NCBI GenBank assembly: GCA_947179485.1
Contig: OX359245.1
Coordinates: forward strand, 21,873,067 to 21,937,066
Direction of reading: 5' to 3'
Length of the DNA: 64,000 bases
From: Allacma fusca
Lineage: Eukaryota > Arthropoda > Collembola > Symphypleona > Sminthuridae
Shown in pieces: positions 1 to 10,564 of this stretch (position 1 is its first letter; every line of letters starts with the position of its first letter). The translations under genes and the position numbers were made by a program. The notes beneath the pieces were generated by a model, which did not search any database, had not been told where the DNA came from, and was given only the letters and a program-made list of their open reading frames with translations.

Positions 1-329
1 CATTTGTTCATGATTACTACGACTACAATAGAAATTTAGAATTACAAAAAAAATTAAATGTATGTTCGAACGTATTCTGTGGAACAACTATGGACCGCAC
101 AAGGGTCAAATGAATTAATTTGTTCAATTGGTTGAATGATTCAGAGTTTTCGGAAATTCTCCAGCAAGTAACATTTGTAATCTTGAGCATTCCAGTAACT
201 TAGGTTATACCCAACACGGACAGGACGAAATCTGTGCTGACTTGCATATGTTTGACACAGAAATGTTGTGGGTTCGTACGTACACTGACATAAGTGGGAG
301 GTGGCTTGCACAAGTTCTCACATAGATAT
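1..329. other. Unassigned AT-rich sequence
   Basis: No open frame, splice-flanked exon or repeat boundary was recognised here. The last eight bases before 330 are the left target-site duplication of the adjacent hAT-like element. Confidence 0.5.
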
Positions 330-1145
330 TAGGCATTAGCATATTGGTCATTTTTTAAATATCGTTAATATCGTTATCGTTCATCCTAAAAATGACGATA
401 ACGATATCGAAGGACGATATAACGATATTTTTTTCAATTTGAAACGCATCGGTCAATAATATAAATTGCAAAAATAATCGACCAACACTACTGAGGTATT
501 GACTATTAATTAAATACTCACCTTATTACTACTGTTCATAACAAAAATTGCCACAAAAATGCATTGTTCGGAAAATTATCAAAGAACTTTTCTTTTGACT
601 TATCCCAATCGGAACACCGAGACTACAGTTGGTATTAATTGAATGAGAACTGGTACTGACAATGAGGATATACGTAAGGCAAACCAAGTATATTTTAACC
701 CCACTGACAGCATAATTGGTATTAATTTTTCTGAAACTGGTGAGAACAATAAGGAATCACGCAGGTTCCACCAAGTATGTTTTGGTTCCAGCAGAAACAA
801 ACTTGGTATTAATTACATAAAAACTGGTTCTAACAATGAGCAAATCCCGTAAGTTACACCTGTGTTTTGACGTATGTTTTTACATACGTATGTTTTGAGG
901 AAACCAGAAATATACATGGTATTATTATGAGCTGAATGACATGATGTTTTCAATTAGTTAATACACATTAAAATGTTGGGGGTGAATCATTATTTGGGGA
1001 ATTGAACCACGTTACGGTTATTACGATATGAAAACTGACCGATATATCGTTCAAAGTTTACGAGAATTATCGTTCATTTATCGTTTCGAAAAATGTACGA
1101 TATGGACGATAATATCGTATGGCTATATCGGAATGCCAATGCCTA
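330..1145. mobile_element. Non-autonomous hAT-like element, ATATCG-word family
   Basis: The 816-bp element is bounded by TAGGCATTAGCAT on the left and the inverse TAGGCATTGGCAT on the right (12 of 13 match). It is flanked by a perfect 8-bp duplication ATAGATAT at 322-329 and 1146-1153. Eight-base duplications with short inverted repeats are the hAT superfamily signature. Just inside both ends are arrays built from ATATCGTT/AACGATAT-like words in opposite orientation (about 355-430 and 1020-1125), probably subterminal transposase-binding repeats. The middle holds short frames that match nothing I recognise, so it is probably mobilised in trans. Boundaries are seen directly; superfamily is inferred. 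Confidence 0.85.
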
Positions 1146-1726
1146 ATAGATATGTGAGCTTTGTGTCAGCACAAGTCGGGACATATGCAAGTTACTAAAT
1201 GTTGTGCGGGAAAAACTTGACAAAGTAATTATGTATATTATGAGCTGGAACCTTCATTCAAACTACAGGTCCGCTAAAAATAACGATTTGTTTTTTCCCA
1301 CATATTTCTTCTTCATTTCATTGGCTGCACTATTTATATGTCAATGCTGTGCATTTATGTTTGCATATGCATGTCACCACATTTATGTCAACACAGAAGT
1401 TGCTGTCCGTGTTGGGTATTACTGTGGGAAGACTTTTCTCTGTATGCACAACATGTTTGTTCGAGTAAACAAACAGTTTAAATGACGTGGTCGGATGACT
1501 TAAATAACAATAAATTATAGGTTACGTGTACAGCATCGGAATTGGAATCGGAATTATTTAAAAGTATTTGAATTAATTGGTATCGGAATTCAAAATTACT
1601 TATTTGGATACATCGCAATCGGAATCTAAATCGAAGTTAAATTTAAACAGGCATTGTAAATTGGAATTGGAATTTTTTTCCCGATATTTCATCCCTGCAG
1701 GACGTAAAGATTTTTATGGTTGCTCG
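1146..1726. repeat. GGAATCGGAATT-word block, probably a hAT-like remnant
   Basis: Between two delimited transposons, about 1536-1697 repeats the words GGAATCGG and AATTGGAATT. It ends with ATTTCATCCCTG, which resembles the CAGGG-type terminus of hAT elements. A matching left end and duplication were not resolved. The stretch 1204-1485 has a 93-codon plus-strand frame without recognisable features and is not called a gene. Confidence 0.4.
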
Positions 1727-2796
1727 CAGACTTGGAAAACCTAAAAATACAGTTTTCGTTTTTAGGAATTTGTTTTCGGTTTTTCAAAATACGGGTTTTG
1801 GTTAAAACGGTTTTTGCTCAAAATAAATTCGGTTAAACGGTTAATAACGGTATTCACAGCTTACTCACAATCAGCTTCAGCGACATTCGGATGTATTATA
1901 TTTTCCCTATAATTTTGTAATGCATAACACAGACTAAGAAAAATCATGCAAAACCATTTTCCCCTTTCTATTCAAAATTCATTTGTCCGGAGTAACCAAA
2001 CTGCATTCAGGATTTCATCCTTAATTCACCTTCGTCTTTCAAATAGTCTTAAGATTTTCAGCATAACAACCATTATTTATGGTAACAAGAATTAAAACCA
2101 TTCGTTTTGAAAAACATACTGTGAACTGCTGATTATCCGACATGAGAGCAACTCTTTAATTTCTATAAATTCGCTATAAAATTATACCCGTACTGTTGAA
2201 GCACAACTTCCACTAAACATCGAGATGATTGATCCTCGGTTTTTAATTTAAAATGTTGAAAAACCTCACTGATTTTTGGTCTGCCCATCTTTGTAAATAC
2301 TATGATAAACTACAGCTATGTACTTATTTAAGTAGCGTGCCGTCACACTTATTTTATTTGACGACCAGGAGATAGAACACTGGGCCCTATTTCAGAAACT
2401 TTACAATCCGACAATTACAAGTAAAAAGTGGCAAATTGTAAATTATCATTATAAACTTGGTTTCATAAACACGTCAGTCATATGTAATATCATATATATG
2501 ACCCTTAATTCTAAATTGTTTTTTTACACTTGTACTTATAAAATTGTCATTGTCTAGTTGTAATGTTTATGAAATAGGGCGCTGGTCGATTTTACAGTGT
2601 TGCTTGAAAATGGAAAAAACCGTATTTTTTCCGTTTCTGTTATCGTTTCCATTTTTAATTAAATGAGTTTATCGTTTGTTTTCGCTTAACCGAATTGTTT
2701 TGATCGGTTTCCGTTTTAGTTATCAAAACCCGTAGATCAAATTTTCGGTTAATAACGTTTTTCGATAACGTTATCTGATAACGTTTTACATGTCTG
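1727..2796. mobile_element. Non-autonomous hAT-like element with nested Harbinger-like MITE
   Basis: Ends are CAGACTTGGAAAAC and the inverse CAGACATGTAAAAC (12 of 14 match), flanked by the perfect 8-bp duplication GTTGCTCG at 1719-1726 and 2797-2804. Both subterminal regions are rich in CGGTTTT, TTCGGTTAA and GTTATCG words in opposite orientation (about 1750-1855 and 2605-2790). A 199-bp Harbinger-like element sits inside at 2383-2581, so the hAT copy is the older of the two. No transposase frame is present. Confidence 0.85.
2383..2581. mobile_element. Harbinger/PIF-like MITE, 199 bp, CTG duplication
   Basis: The left end reads GGCCCTATTTCAGAAAC and the right end is its inverse with a few changes. 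The 3-bp direct duplication CTG flanks it at 2380-2382 and 2582-2584. A second copy with the same termini and the same CTG duplication is at 21448-22692. Three-base duplications with GG-starting inverted repeats fit the PIF/Harbinger superfamily. It lies inside the hAT-like element 1727-2796. Confidence 0.75.
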
Positions 2797-2894
2797 GTTG
2801 CTCGAGTTGTCAAACTTTACAGTATGTTGTTTCTTTACCAGTTATGGGTTAGGGCTATAGTAAGTGATATTTTGTTGTAGCTAAGCGTTTACAG

Positions 2895-3793
2895 CAAAGA
2901 TGCTAAACTGATTTTGCCTATCCTACATCCTACCTATACATTCAGTTTAGGAGGGGCCTTCCTTCTTGCCTATTTGTGCAATTGCTAGGCCTATATCCTT
3001 GCCTACAAGTAGGCATTTGCCGCTGCCTACATTTCTGCCTATATAGGGTAACGGAAAGTGTTAGCCCCTTCCTACATGGGACCCTATACTGTAGAATTAA
3101 ATTATATTTTGATTAAAATTCATAATTACATTTTGCTGTCTTTATTTTAGCAAATTTATTGACATATAGCATTAGTTTAAAAAACAATTAGGCTATCCCT
3201 CATATGCAACAATTATTCAGCAAACACTCACAATTGTTTGTTACATCATATATTTAATCATATATAATATCATATATAATAATATATAATATATATAATA
3301 TCATATATTTAAACAAACTGATTTTGAGTACTTCTTCAAAATTAATGTTACTTATGCATTATGTGAAACCTCGTATTGATCGGGCCTATGGCACGTTACA
3401 GTAAGCCATCGTGCAATCACATACAATATATGTTCATGTACTTAGTTATGTATGGATATTATTTTGAATGGGAAATCTCACATGTCCCTGCAGTACTCTG
3501 ATATTTCAACGTTTAAAAATCGTTATTATTTGCATCGAGAGAAGGCTTCCATAATGTGACAATAGTTATGTATATACATCCTATATATTTGCCTTCATAC
3601 AAGCGTGTTCTCGTGCTGCCTACATATTTGCCTATATGACCGCGTGTATGCAGGCGTGCATTCCTATTTTATAGGCATTTTTTCTTTGAAAACCAGTGCA
3701 CCCTATTTTGCCTATAATTTTTTCTGCAAATAGCTCGCACCCTATAAATAGGCCTACATGTAGGCCTACATGTAGGATAGGCTAGCATCTTTG
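2895..3793. mobile_element. Non-autonomous hAT-like element, TAGGC-word family
   Basis: The perfect 11-bp inverted repeat CAAAGATGCTA bounds 899 bp, flanked by a perfect 8-bp duplication GTTTACAG at 2887-2894 and 3794-3801. The subterminal parts are saturated with GCCTAC/GTAGGC words (about 2915-3080 and 3580-3780). The centre (3100-3340) is AT-rich with an ATATAATATC simple repeat. The same word family recurs at 4347-6390 and 6393-6912, making a local cluster of three. Confidence 0.87.
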
Positions 3794-4346
3794 GTTTACA
3801 GGGCATATTAGACAAGCATTAACAAGTACCAATGCCACTTTGAATTACTGATCTCAGTGCTACCATTTGTAAATATATTAATTCTGGGAAATTTCTTAAA
3901 GCTTAAAATTGGTGACGTTTTATGTTTATAAAACTCATCATAAGCAAAAATATTAATTACTTTAATTGCCGTATTAATTAGCAGGAAGTGGCTTAGCATA
4001 AAAATCTTATTTTCAATGTAATAATACTTGCCAGACGATTTGACTTTGAGCAGAAGTATCTTGTTTTCTGTTTTGCACATGCATTCGAAGTTTCGAAGTT
4101 GAGATTATGCAACCACACGCGAAATAGACGGTGTAATCCGTTGTTCGTCGCTACATGAATAGTATGAAGATTTGATTGTCCTCTCAATTGAAGAATATCT
4201 ATTGTCTATGCAATGGTTGCAAATCTGTGCGCTGTAGCATATTTAAAGCTCATACCAAGGTTACTTTGGACCCCCTTTGGAAAATTGAAAAAAATCAGAC
4301 GCCCTGGCCGTTGGGCCGTCTCATGTCATGACTCATGACGTCTTAC
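3794..4346. other. Unassigned sequence between two TAGGC elements
   Basis: Minus-strand frames of 64-90 codons cross this stretch (for example 3808-4080) but have no domain, signal or splice support. No repeat boundary was recognised. Confidence 0.4.
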
Positions 4347-6390
4347 CAAAGGAGGGCGCCTCCCCTACATGTAGGGCCTACAAATAGGCAAAATTTAGGC
4401 TGCAAAAAAATTCCCGTGTTAATTGTAGGCGTTATAGGATAGTGAGATAACTTGTTGTGCATAACGCCTATAAAATGTGCTGGGCATAAACACTTATCCA
4501 TATAAATGTAAGCTAAATGTAGGCGCACATTTTACATGCAATTATTTGTTGGGATGATGTATGCACTATACTGTGGACTTTGCACGGCAAAATATTGTCA
4601 TGTCAAAAATGAGAAGTGAATGTCTAAGGTAGTTCATGTCACCATAGTAAGATCAAAGTATACGCCTGAATTTTAAATCATGCGATTATTTGACGTCATC
4701 TCGAATGCATTTTTAGGGATTAATGTCATCGTAAGTTTAAATATGTAACATAACAATTGTTTCACCTACCATGTTTATAACTCACTAACAAGATTGTGAA
4801 TTCATAATTTATTTTTAAAATATGTAATTCATTTCACTCATATAAAATTAGTGCTGATAATATCACTGTAGGTATGTTGCAGGGATTGGTCTAAAAAGCT
4901 GCTACTATACATAACTATCTTATTGTTGGGGCTACTTTAATTATGTATGATATACCTAAGTTTGTGTTGTACTAATAAAGCATATAACGCCGGGAATCTG
5001 AATTTGACATAGGTAAGTAAAATACTTGTGTAGGGAGAGAACTCATGCGTTCCTGTATTAGCATCAGAGTTGCAAAAATGAAAATGCCCTGGGTTTTATG
5101 CCTGCCCAACTGAAAATGCTCTGAAAATGCCTTACTTTGAAAATGCCCGGCATTTTGGGCAGGCATATTTGGCATTTTGGCAAAAGCATGAAATAGAACA
5201 TAAATTGAAAAGAACATGTATACACTATGACTATTATTGATCCTCTAGCGTAAACACGGAAGTTTGTATGACATCTTCAAACCCATCCAGTCTGAAAAAA
5301 GTTTGAATATTGATTTTCTAAAAAAATCCAATTGTCCTAATTCATAATTTATGAATAGTGGTTTACAAAATGGATTAAGAAAATATTTAAAAAATCCTTT
5401 AAAATTTTGCAATATTCATTTGCTTTTAAAAGTTGCAAACACTCAACTCTATTATGTAAGAAGACTTGGTGGGGTTTAAAAAAAAGGTTTTGATTGTTGC
5501 CTGTGAATGTTTCAAACTTTGGTAATAGTAAAAAATACAACACAAAAAATTTCTATAAAAAATGAAGTTTCATTAATAACTAATATTGGATTTTATAACT
5601 TCATTACATACGAACTTGCCGTTGTAGAATATTTCAAAACTTGGAGCTTGTATATTAAATTTATATTGCTCCAAGTAAAATACTAATTTTAGGAGTTCAA
5701 ATTTTTACAATGCAAAAATTACTTTTTGCTGATGACCGGTGTTTAAACTAAGGAATTCTTGTAGATTTTAAATATTTTTTGTTGTGCATCTTTACAATAT
5801 TGTTTGTTATAACAATAAGTCTTATAAGTATACATCATCATGCAACGAGATCTTAACAATATAAAATGTAAAATAATAATTTGTTTTTCATAACATTGTC
5901 TATTCAAAGATACTGTTTTGTGAATTAGTAAGCGAAATTAGTAGATAGGTAAAGCTCATATCGAAAAAATCAGGGCGAAAATGCCCAAAATGCCTGCCCT
6001 AGGCTGAATATGCCCAAAATGCCCAAAGTGCCAAAAATTCCCAAAGTGCCATAAAATGAAAATGCCGAAAATGCCAGGGCATTTTGGGCAGGCATAATGC
6101 CGAAAATGCCATGGCATTTTTAATTTTGCAACCCTGATTAGCATATATTCCCTATAGCCTGTTACATATTACTCATAGGCGCAAATATAGGCTAATATTA
6201 TGTAGGCGTAAATGTAGGCTATATTTTTCTTTTCGGTAAAAGTAGGCATCTAGGTAGGTTTCAGAATAATCCCTCCATATATGTCGGTATAATTTTTTAA
6301 TCCACACCAATGTATGCACATTGTAGGCAGGATCGGGTATTAAAATTGTACGTAGGATATAGGCGAGGCAATTCATTTTTCCCACCTTTG
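4347..6390. mobile_element. Older TAGGC-family element, split by a nested hAT copy
   Basis: CAAAGGAGGG at 4347 faces CCCACCTTTG at 6381-6390. TAGGC/GCCTA words fill the sequence inside both ends (about 4365-4530 and 6160-6370), as in 2895-3793. The complete element 5065-6136 is inserted inside it, and 6393-6912 sits against its right end. I could not find an 8-bp duplication for this outer element, so its limits are approximate. Confidence 0.55.
5065..6136. mobile_element. Non-autonomous hAT-like element, CATTTTGG-word family, copy 1
   Basis: Ends are CAGAGTTGCAAAA and the inverse CAGGGTTGCAAAA (12 of 13 match), flanked by a perfect 8-bp duplication ATTAGCAT at 5057-5064 and 6137-6144. Both ends carry dense GGCATTTTGGG and GAAAATGCC words (5080-5180 and 5975-6120). 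The 850-bp centre is AT-rich and non-coding. A second copy in opposite orientation is at 45376-46420. The left end of this copy closely matches the reverse complement of the right end of the other. Confidence 0.88.
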
Positions 6391-6392
6391 AC

Positions 6393-6912
6393 CAAAGATG
6401 GGCAAAGTATTCGCATACCTTAAAGCCTACATGTTTTTAGGTTCTTACGTACAACCTACATTTTAGCCTACATAAATCACACCCGAGATTTGTCCCTACC
6501 TACAACCAACTTACCTCTTTGTCGTAATTGATTCATACCTGCATAACTAAAATGAAATTATGCAATCATTCATTGTAATTACTACAAACGAATTGAAATC
6601 GTTTGCACTCCAGCACGTAAACAAAAGTAACAAAACATATGTATATATGTGAAAGAAAGTGTAGATGGGGCTTTTATTCAGCGCTTTTGAATACGAAAGG
6701 TTCGAACAAACATACATACATTTTCATGCTTAAGTACCTACCTTTTTTTATGTAGGTACGTACTGATTATTCCCAGCATACATAAATTGCATATTTTTTC
6801 CCTCGAAATATACAGCCTACATACAAATCCCTACAAAATATGTGAAAATTTGAGCATAGCCTACATTTTTGCCTACTTGTAGGCATACATGTAGGGTATG
6901 CGCCCAACTTTG
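6393..6912. mobile_element. Short hAT-like TAGGC-family element, 520 bp
   Basis: CAAAGATGGGC and the inverse CAAAGTTGGGC bound the element. An 8-bp duplication CCTTTGAC is present at 6385-6392 and 6913-6920. The left duplication overlaps the right end of the element 4347-6390, so this copy landed in the terminus of a relative. GCCTAC/GTAGGC words occur near both ends, and a CATACC block follows each terminus. No coding capacity is seen. Confidence 0.75.
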
Positions 6913-6987
6913 CCTTTGACATTGAACTATGAACGCCAGGAAGTTTAAGTAAACGGTCAGAAAGTGCTCGTTAATAATAAGGACTAA

Positions 6988-8000
6988 GTAGCACTGTACA
7001 GCCAGGTATTGCTGGCTTCGAAAGGCTTCATAGTTTTCGCATATCACATGATTCAGAAATAGCTGACTGTGCAATGCTAGTAGATATGTATATATATAAA
7101 CATTAACGTACGACACTGAGAAAGGGGTAATGGCTTAATCGGCTAGTATTAAAATATTCTAGACAAAATGATGTGGATAATGAGATGCATAAACACACTT
7201 CGGCTTCGCCAATGGAGAATACACGTCAATTGTAAATACGTCCATATTACATACCGCAAATAAACCGGGTAGTTAGCCTTGAAGGTAACTGGTACTCTGA
7301 ATCATCAACAAATAGGAGTTTTTACCATTTAAGAGGGAGAACAAAGATTTAATTCTTATCATCGTCAAATTATGTGATCAGATAATGGATAAAGCCACCG
7401 CCTGCGTTGTTGGATAATCCTAATTTCCCAATAACAGCACCTACGCAGTCTTTTGGCTTGATCCGCCAGTATTAAAATTCGATTGCTGATTTTTTTCAAA
7501 TCGAATATTTTTTAAATAATGGTCATTGCTTCCGAAGTACAATTTCGTATGTTATAATCTAACAGTAACTCGCGAACCTAGAGAGAGGGTTTAGGAGAGA
7601 TAAGCCAATAGCCTTAGTAAAGCCTTTTTAGTTACTCCAATATATTATAGTAATTAAAAATTCAACAAATTACAAAATATCTTTTAAAAGCGCAATTACT
7701 TGTGTATGTAAATTCACCTTTGCTCATTATTTCACCTTGTTCGGCAGTATCAGTTACAACGATCTTAATATTTTCTTTAGACTTACCCACAGAAAAAGCA
7801 ATATACAGTTGTCCATGCGAAAATAAATGTCAACTTTACCAAAACTTTGTCAATGGCATTTATTAACTGTGTTTGCAAATAATACTCTAGTAGGGAACTG
7901 TCTTCTATTTAATATAAATGCGTATTCACTACGTATGTTGTTACAAATGAAGCCCGTGCCAATATCCCCGCCCTTGCTACTGCATAATGTCCTGCCCATG
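6988..8000 (-). mobile_element. Decayed Helitron with 3' hairpin and helicase tail
   Basis: Read on the minus strand, 8000 down to about 7690 encodes a broken Helitron helicase C-terminus (separate entry). At the low-coordinate end, 7001-7016 forms the palindrome GCCAGGTATTGCTGGC. About ten bases beyond it the minus strand reads CTAC then T, close to the canonical 3' CTRR terminus. The partial copy at 20738-21180 keeps the full hairpin followed by CTAG then T. Homology between the two copies covers about 6990-7440. The 5' TC end was not located. The 7070-7080 stretch (GTGCAATGCTAG) is an inverted version of the terminus, so the first 90 bp form a small inverted-repeat unit. Confidence 0.65.
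7690..8000 (-). pseudogene. Helitron Rep/helicase C-terminal fragment (broken)
   Basis: Minus-strand translation reads LNRRQFPTRVLFANTVNKC near 7900, then after an in-frame stop QSFGKVDIYF, and after a one-base frame change FSHGQLYIAFSVGKSKENI near 7790. In Pif1-like helicases of Helitrons the last conserved motifs are RRQFPVR-type, NKSQGQT-type and FSHGQLYVA-type strings in this order and spacing. The protein would act as the DNA helicase of rolling-circle transposition. At least one stop and one frameshift make this copy dead. A second degraded copy of the same part is at 27333-27735. Confidence 0.85.
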
Positions 8001-8383
8001 CCCCATGTTTGAACCGTAGATCGCGACATACAAATGTTAATTTATCTATTGAAAATTTCCTTAATTACAACATTAGTGGTAAATATTTCGTTTCTGCTAT
8101 CAATTATTTTCCCTTGAGTTCAGTATATAATGCAATTGAGGAGTGCATAATCCTCTCCTTGTGCTCAAAATTCTGAAAAGCATAATATTAACTGCTCCCA
8201 CTTTTAAAGTAAGTTCAACCATAACCAGGAAAGTTCACATACTATTGAAAATCCTCATTGAAAATACAGAGCGATGCAGGAGAGTGGTTTCGACTCCGTC
8301 GGTAGAAGCTTCGGCCTTCGGCTTCGGTTTATTATATAGATCACGGGATAACTTCGCTATTTAGCACTATATAAGCCGGCAGT

Positions 8384-8781
8384 CAGGGTTGGCAAAAAAC
8401 CGGATTTTATTAGTAAAGGCCAAGCCAGTGGCAAGAAATGGCAACAACCGGTTTTTATTGGATAGTGGATTTATTTGGATAATATTAATTTTGGCCATTT
8501 TGTACCAACCTATACAACAGGTCCAGGCCGGTTAGAACCGATTTTAACCAATAAGGACCAGGCCATTTTTGACCATTTGACAACCCTGTGTTCATGCATG
8601 CCTAATTTTAACCAAGCCGGTGGTGCATTTTGGTTAAAACCGGTTTTTATTGGATAGTGGATTTATTTGGATAATATTAATTATGACCATTTTATACCAA
8701 CGCATACAAAAGGTCCAAGCCGGTTAGAACCGGATTTTAACCAATATTGACCAGGCCATTTCTTGCCACTTGCCAACCCTG
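8384..8781. mobile_element. hAT-like MITE with internal duplication, 398 bp
   Basis: A perfect 12-bp inverted repeat CAGGGTTGGCAA bounds the element, with a perfect 8-bp duplication CCGGCAGT at 8376-8383 and 8782-8789. It is dimeric inside: the block with CCGGTTTTTATTGGATAG, TATACAA and AGGTCCA(G/A)GCCGGTTAGAACCG occurs twice about 190 bp apart, and a near-terminal CAACCCTG lies at the join (about 8581-8589). It therefore looks like two fused copies of a monomer. A close relative is at 9419-9811. Confidence 0.92.
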
Positions 8782-8789
8782 CCGGCAGT

Positions 8790-9276
8790 ATATACTGTAC
8801 AGCAAGCCGAAGTTATATTTGATGCAAGGCTATGCAGTCTTGGACTCATACGAAAGACTGAGTGGGTAAACCATAGGACTGACTGAAGACTGCGACTGAC
8901 TGAAGACTGCGACTGGCTTGGACTGATAAAAAACTCTATTTTAAAGACGGAGGCTGACTGGGACTGATATGAATTCTAGCAGACTGACTGAGACTGAGAT
9001 GACCGCTGGCAGTTGAGGCATGCACGCATATGTACAAAGATGCTTGATTGGTAGGGGAGGAGTAACAATCGAAGTGCATGTACTTACGTATAAACATTTT
9101 GTCTTTTGTTTCATTGAACATACAAAACGCCACCAAAAATAAATCAATAAACTTGTAACTTGGAATAATTATAGTGGAGCGCTTTAGCGAACCAAGGCAA
9201 GAATTGAATCTTCACTGTATATTCGATAACGCAATAGTTAAGGATCAAAGTTGTCTTGTTTTGTTCATATTACTTA
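8790..9276. repeat. GACTG-word degenerate repeat and unassigned sequence
   Basis: From about 8850 to 9010 the sequence is built from variants of GACTGACTGAAGACTGC, the kind of family-specific word array seen near the ends of neighbouring hAT-like elements. No inverted termini or duplication could be assigned. The rest to 9276 shows no gene. Confidence 0.45.
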
Positions 9277-9284
9277 TTAGGAAC

Positions 9285-10556
9285 TAGAGCTTCCTTTGGG
9301 TTTCCGAAATCCCGAAGTTCCGTGTTCGGAAACGGAACGTAACAATTTCGGGACATTATTTTTGGTTCCGTCATTGAATCGGGACAAAACCGGAACATGA
9401 GCACTTGTCAGGGTTGGCAAAAAACCGGATTTTATCAATAAAGGCCAAGCCAGTGGCAAGAAATGGTAACAACCGGTTTTTATTGGACAGTGGACTTATT
9501 TGCATATTATTAATTTTGGCCATTTTATACCAACCTATACAACAGGTCCGGGCCGGTTAGAACCGGATTTTAACCAATAATAACCAGACCATTTCTGACC
9601 ACTTGGCAACCCTGTGTTCATGCATGCGTAATAATAGCCAAGCCGGTGGTACGTTTTGGTTAAAACCGGTTTTTATTGGACAGTGGATTTATTTGGATAA
9701 TATTAATTATGACCATTTTATACCAACCCAAGCAATTGGACCAAGCCGGTAAGAACCGGATTTTAACCAATAACGGCCAGGCCATTTCTTGCTACTTGCC
9801 AACCTATCTCAACACTTGTCCCTATGATATTGGGACCGGGACGGTTCAGAGCATCGGTACGAAAAATGCCACATAATTTATATAATCGGAAAGCGGAATT
9901 GCTCTGTTCCGTTCCGATCCGATTCCAGTGCTGTTTCAGAAGTGTCGCGCCATGGTTCAACAAAAATGGATACATGTTTCTTATCTCTCTGTATTGTAAG
10001 CATGCTTTATTTGGCAAAATAACGGTTTTGGATGGATAAAGTTATAGATTTTATTTGCATAAATCGTCGCAAAGCTGCAGGTATATAATGTCAGTATCGA
10101 TTTCCATAAAAGTTAACGGAAGCATAGCTAATTTTATTTGCCTTAAGGTTTGGCTTACCGCAAAATCGAAGCCATTTATATATGCAATTTATTGCAAAGA
10201 AAATATTCGGTTTCATAATTATATTAAAATCCTCAGTATTTTAAAATACAGACTAGGAATTATTTGCAATCAAATACAAAACTTATACATCATTATATTT
10301 ATAGAAATATTACAGGTTGCATTTTGTGTACATGTAGTGAAAAATTCCGGGATGCTTCGGAACATAAAAACTAGCGTAATCCGGAACGGAACACAAACTG
10401 TGACGGAAACAAAACTTTACTTCTTTGTTCCGAACGATTTCAGTTGACATGTTCCGCTGTCCCGACAGTCGGAGCGGAACCGGGGACAATATTTTCTGTA
10501 GGTTTCGGAACGGAATTTCCTACGCAACAAAAATGTAGACCACATTAGAAGCTCTA
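9285..10556. mobile_element. hAT-like element, CGGAAC-word family, host of a nested MITE
   Basis: TAGAGCTTC and its perfect inverse GAAGCTCTA bound the element, flanked by a perfect 8-bp duplication TTAGGAAC at 9277-9284 and 10557-10564. Both subterminal regions are rich in TTCCG, CGGGAC and CGGAAC words (9295-9410, 9820-9930, 10340-10530). The MITE 9419-9811 is inserted in the left array, so the ancestral element was about 870 bp. A 130-codon plus-strand frame (10055-10447) lies in its centre but resembles no transposase. Confidence 0.9.
9419..9811. mobile_element. hAT-like MITE nested in another hAT-like element
   Basis: It starts with CAGGGTTGGCAAAAAACCGG, identical to the start of 8384-8781, and has the same dimeric interior with the internal CAACCCTG (about 9607-9614). 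The right end has drifted (CCAACCTATCTCA instead of CCAACCCTG). The flanking duplication is GCACTTGT versus ACACTTGT, 7 of 8. It interrupts the CGGAAC-word array of 9285-10556. Confidence 0.8.
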
Positions 10557-10564
10557 TTAGGAAC

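Noticed and set aside
3230..3310. ATATAATATC run considered as a regulatory or origin feature
   Set aside because: Simple AT repeat inside a transposon core; nothing else supports function.
10055..10447. 130-codon plus-strand frame
   Set aside because: It lies in the core of a delimited hAT-like element and has no transposase motif; AT-rich chance frame.
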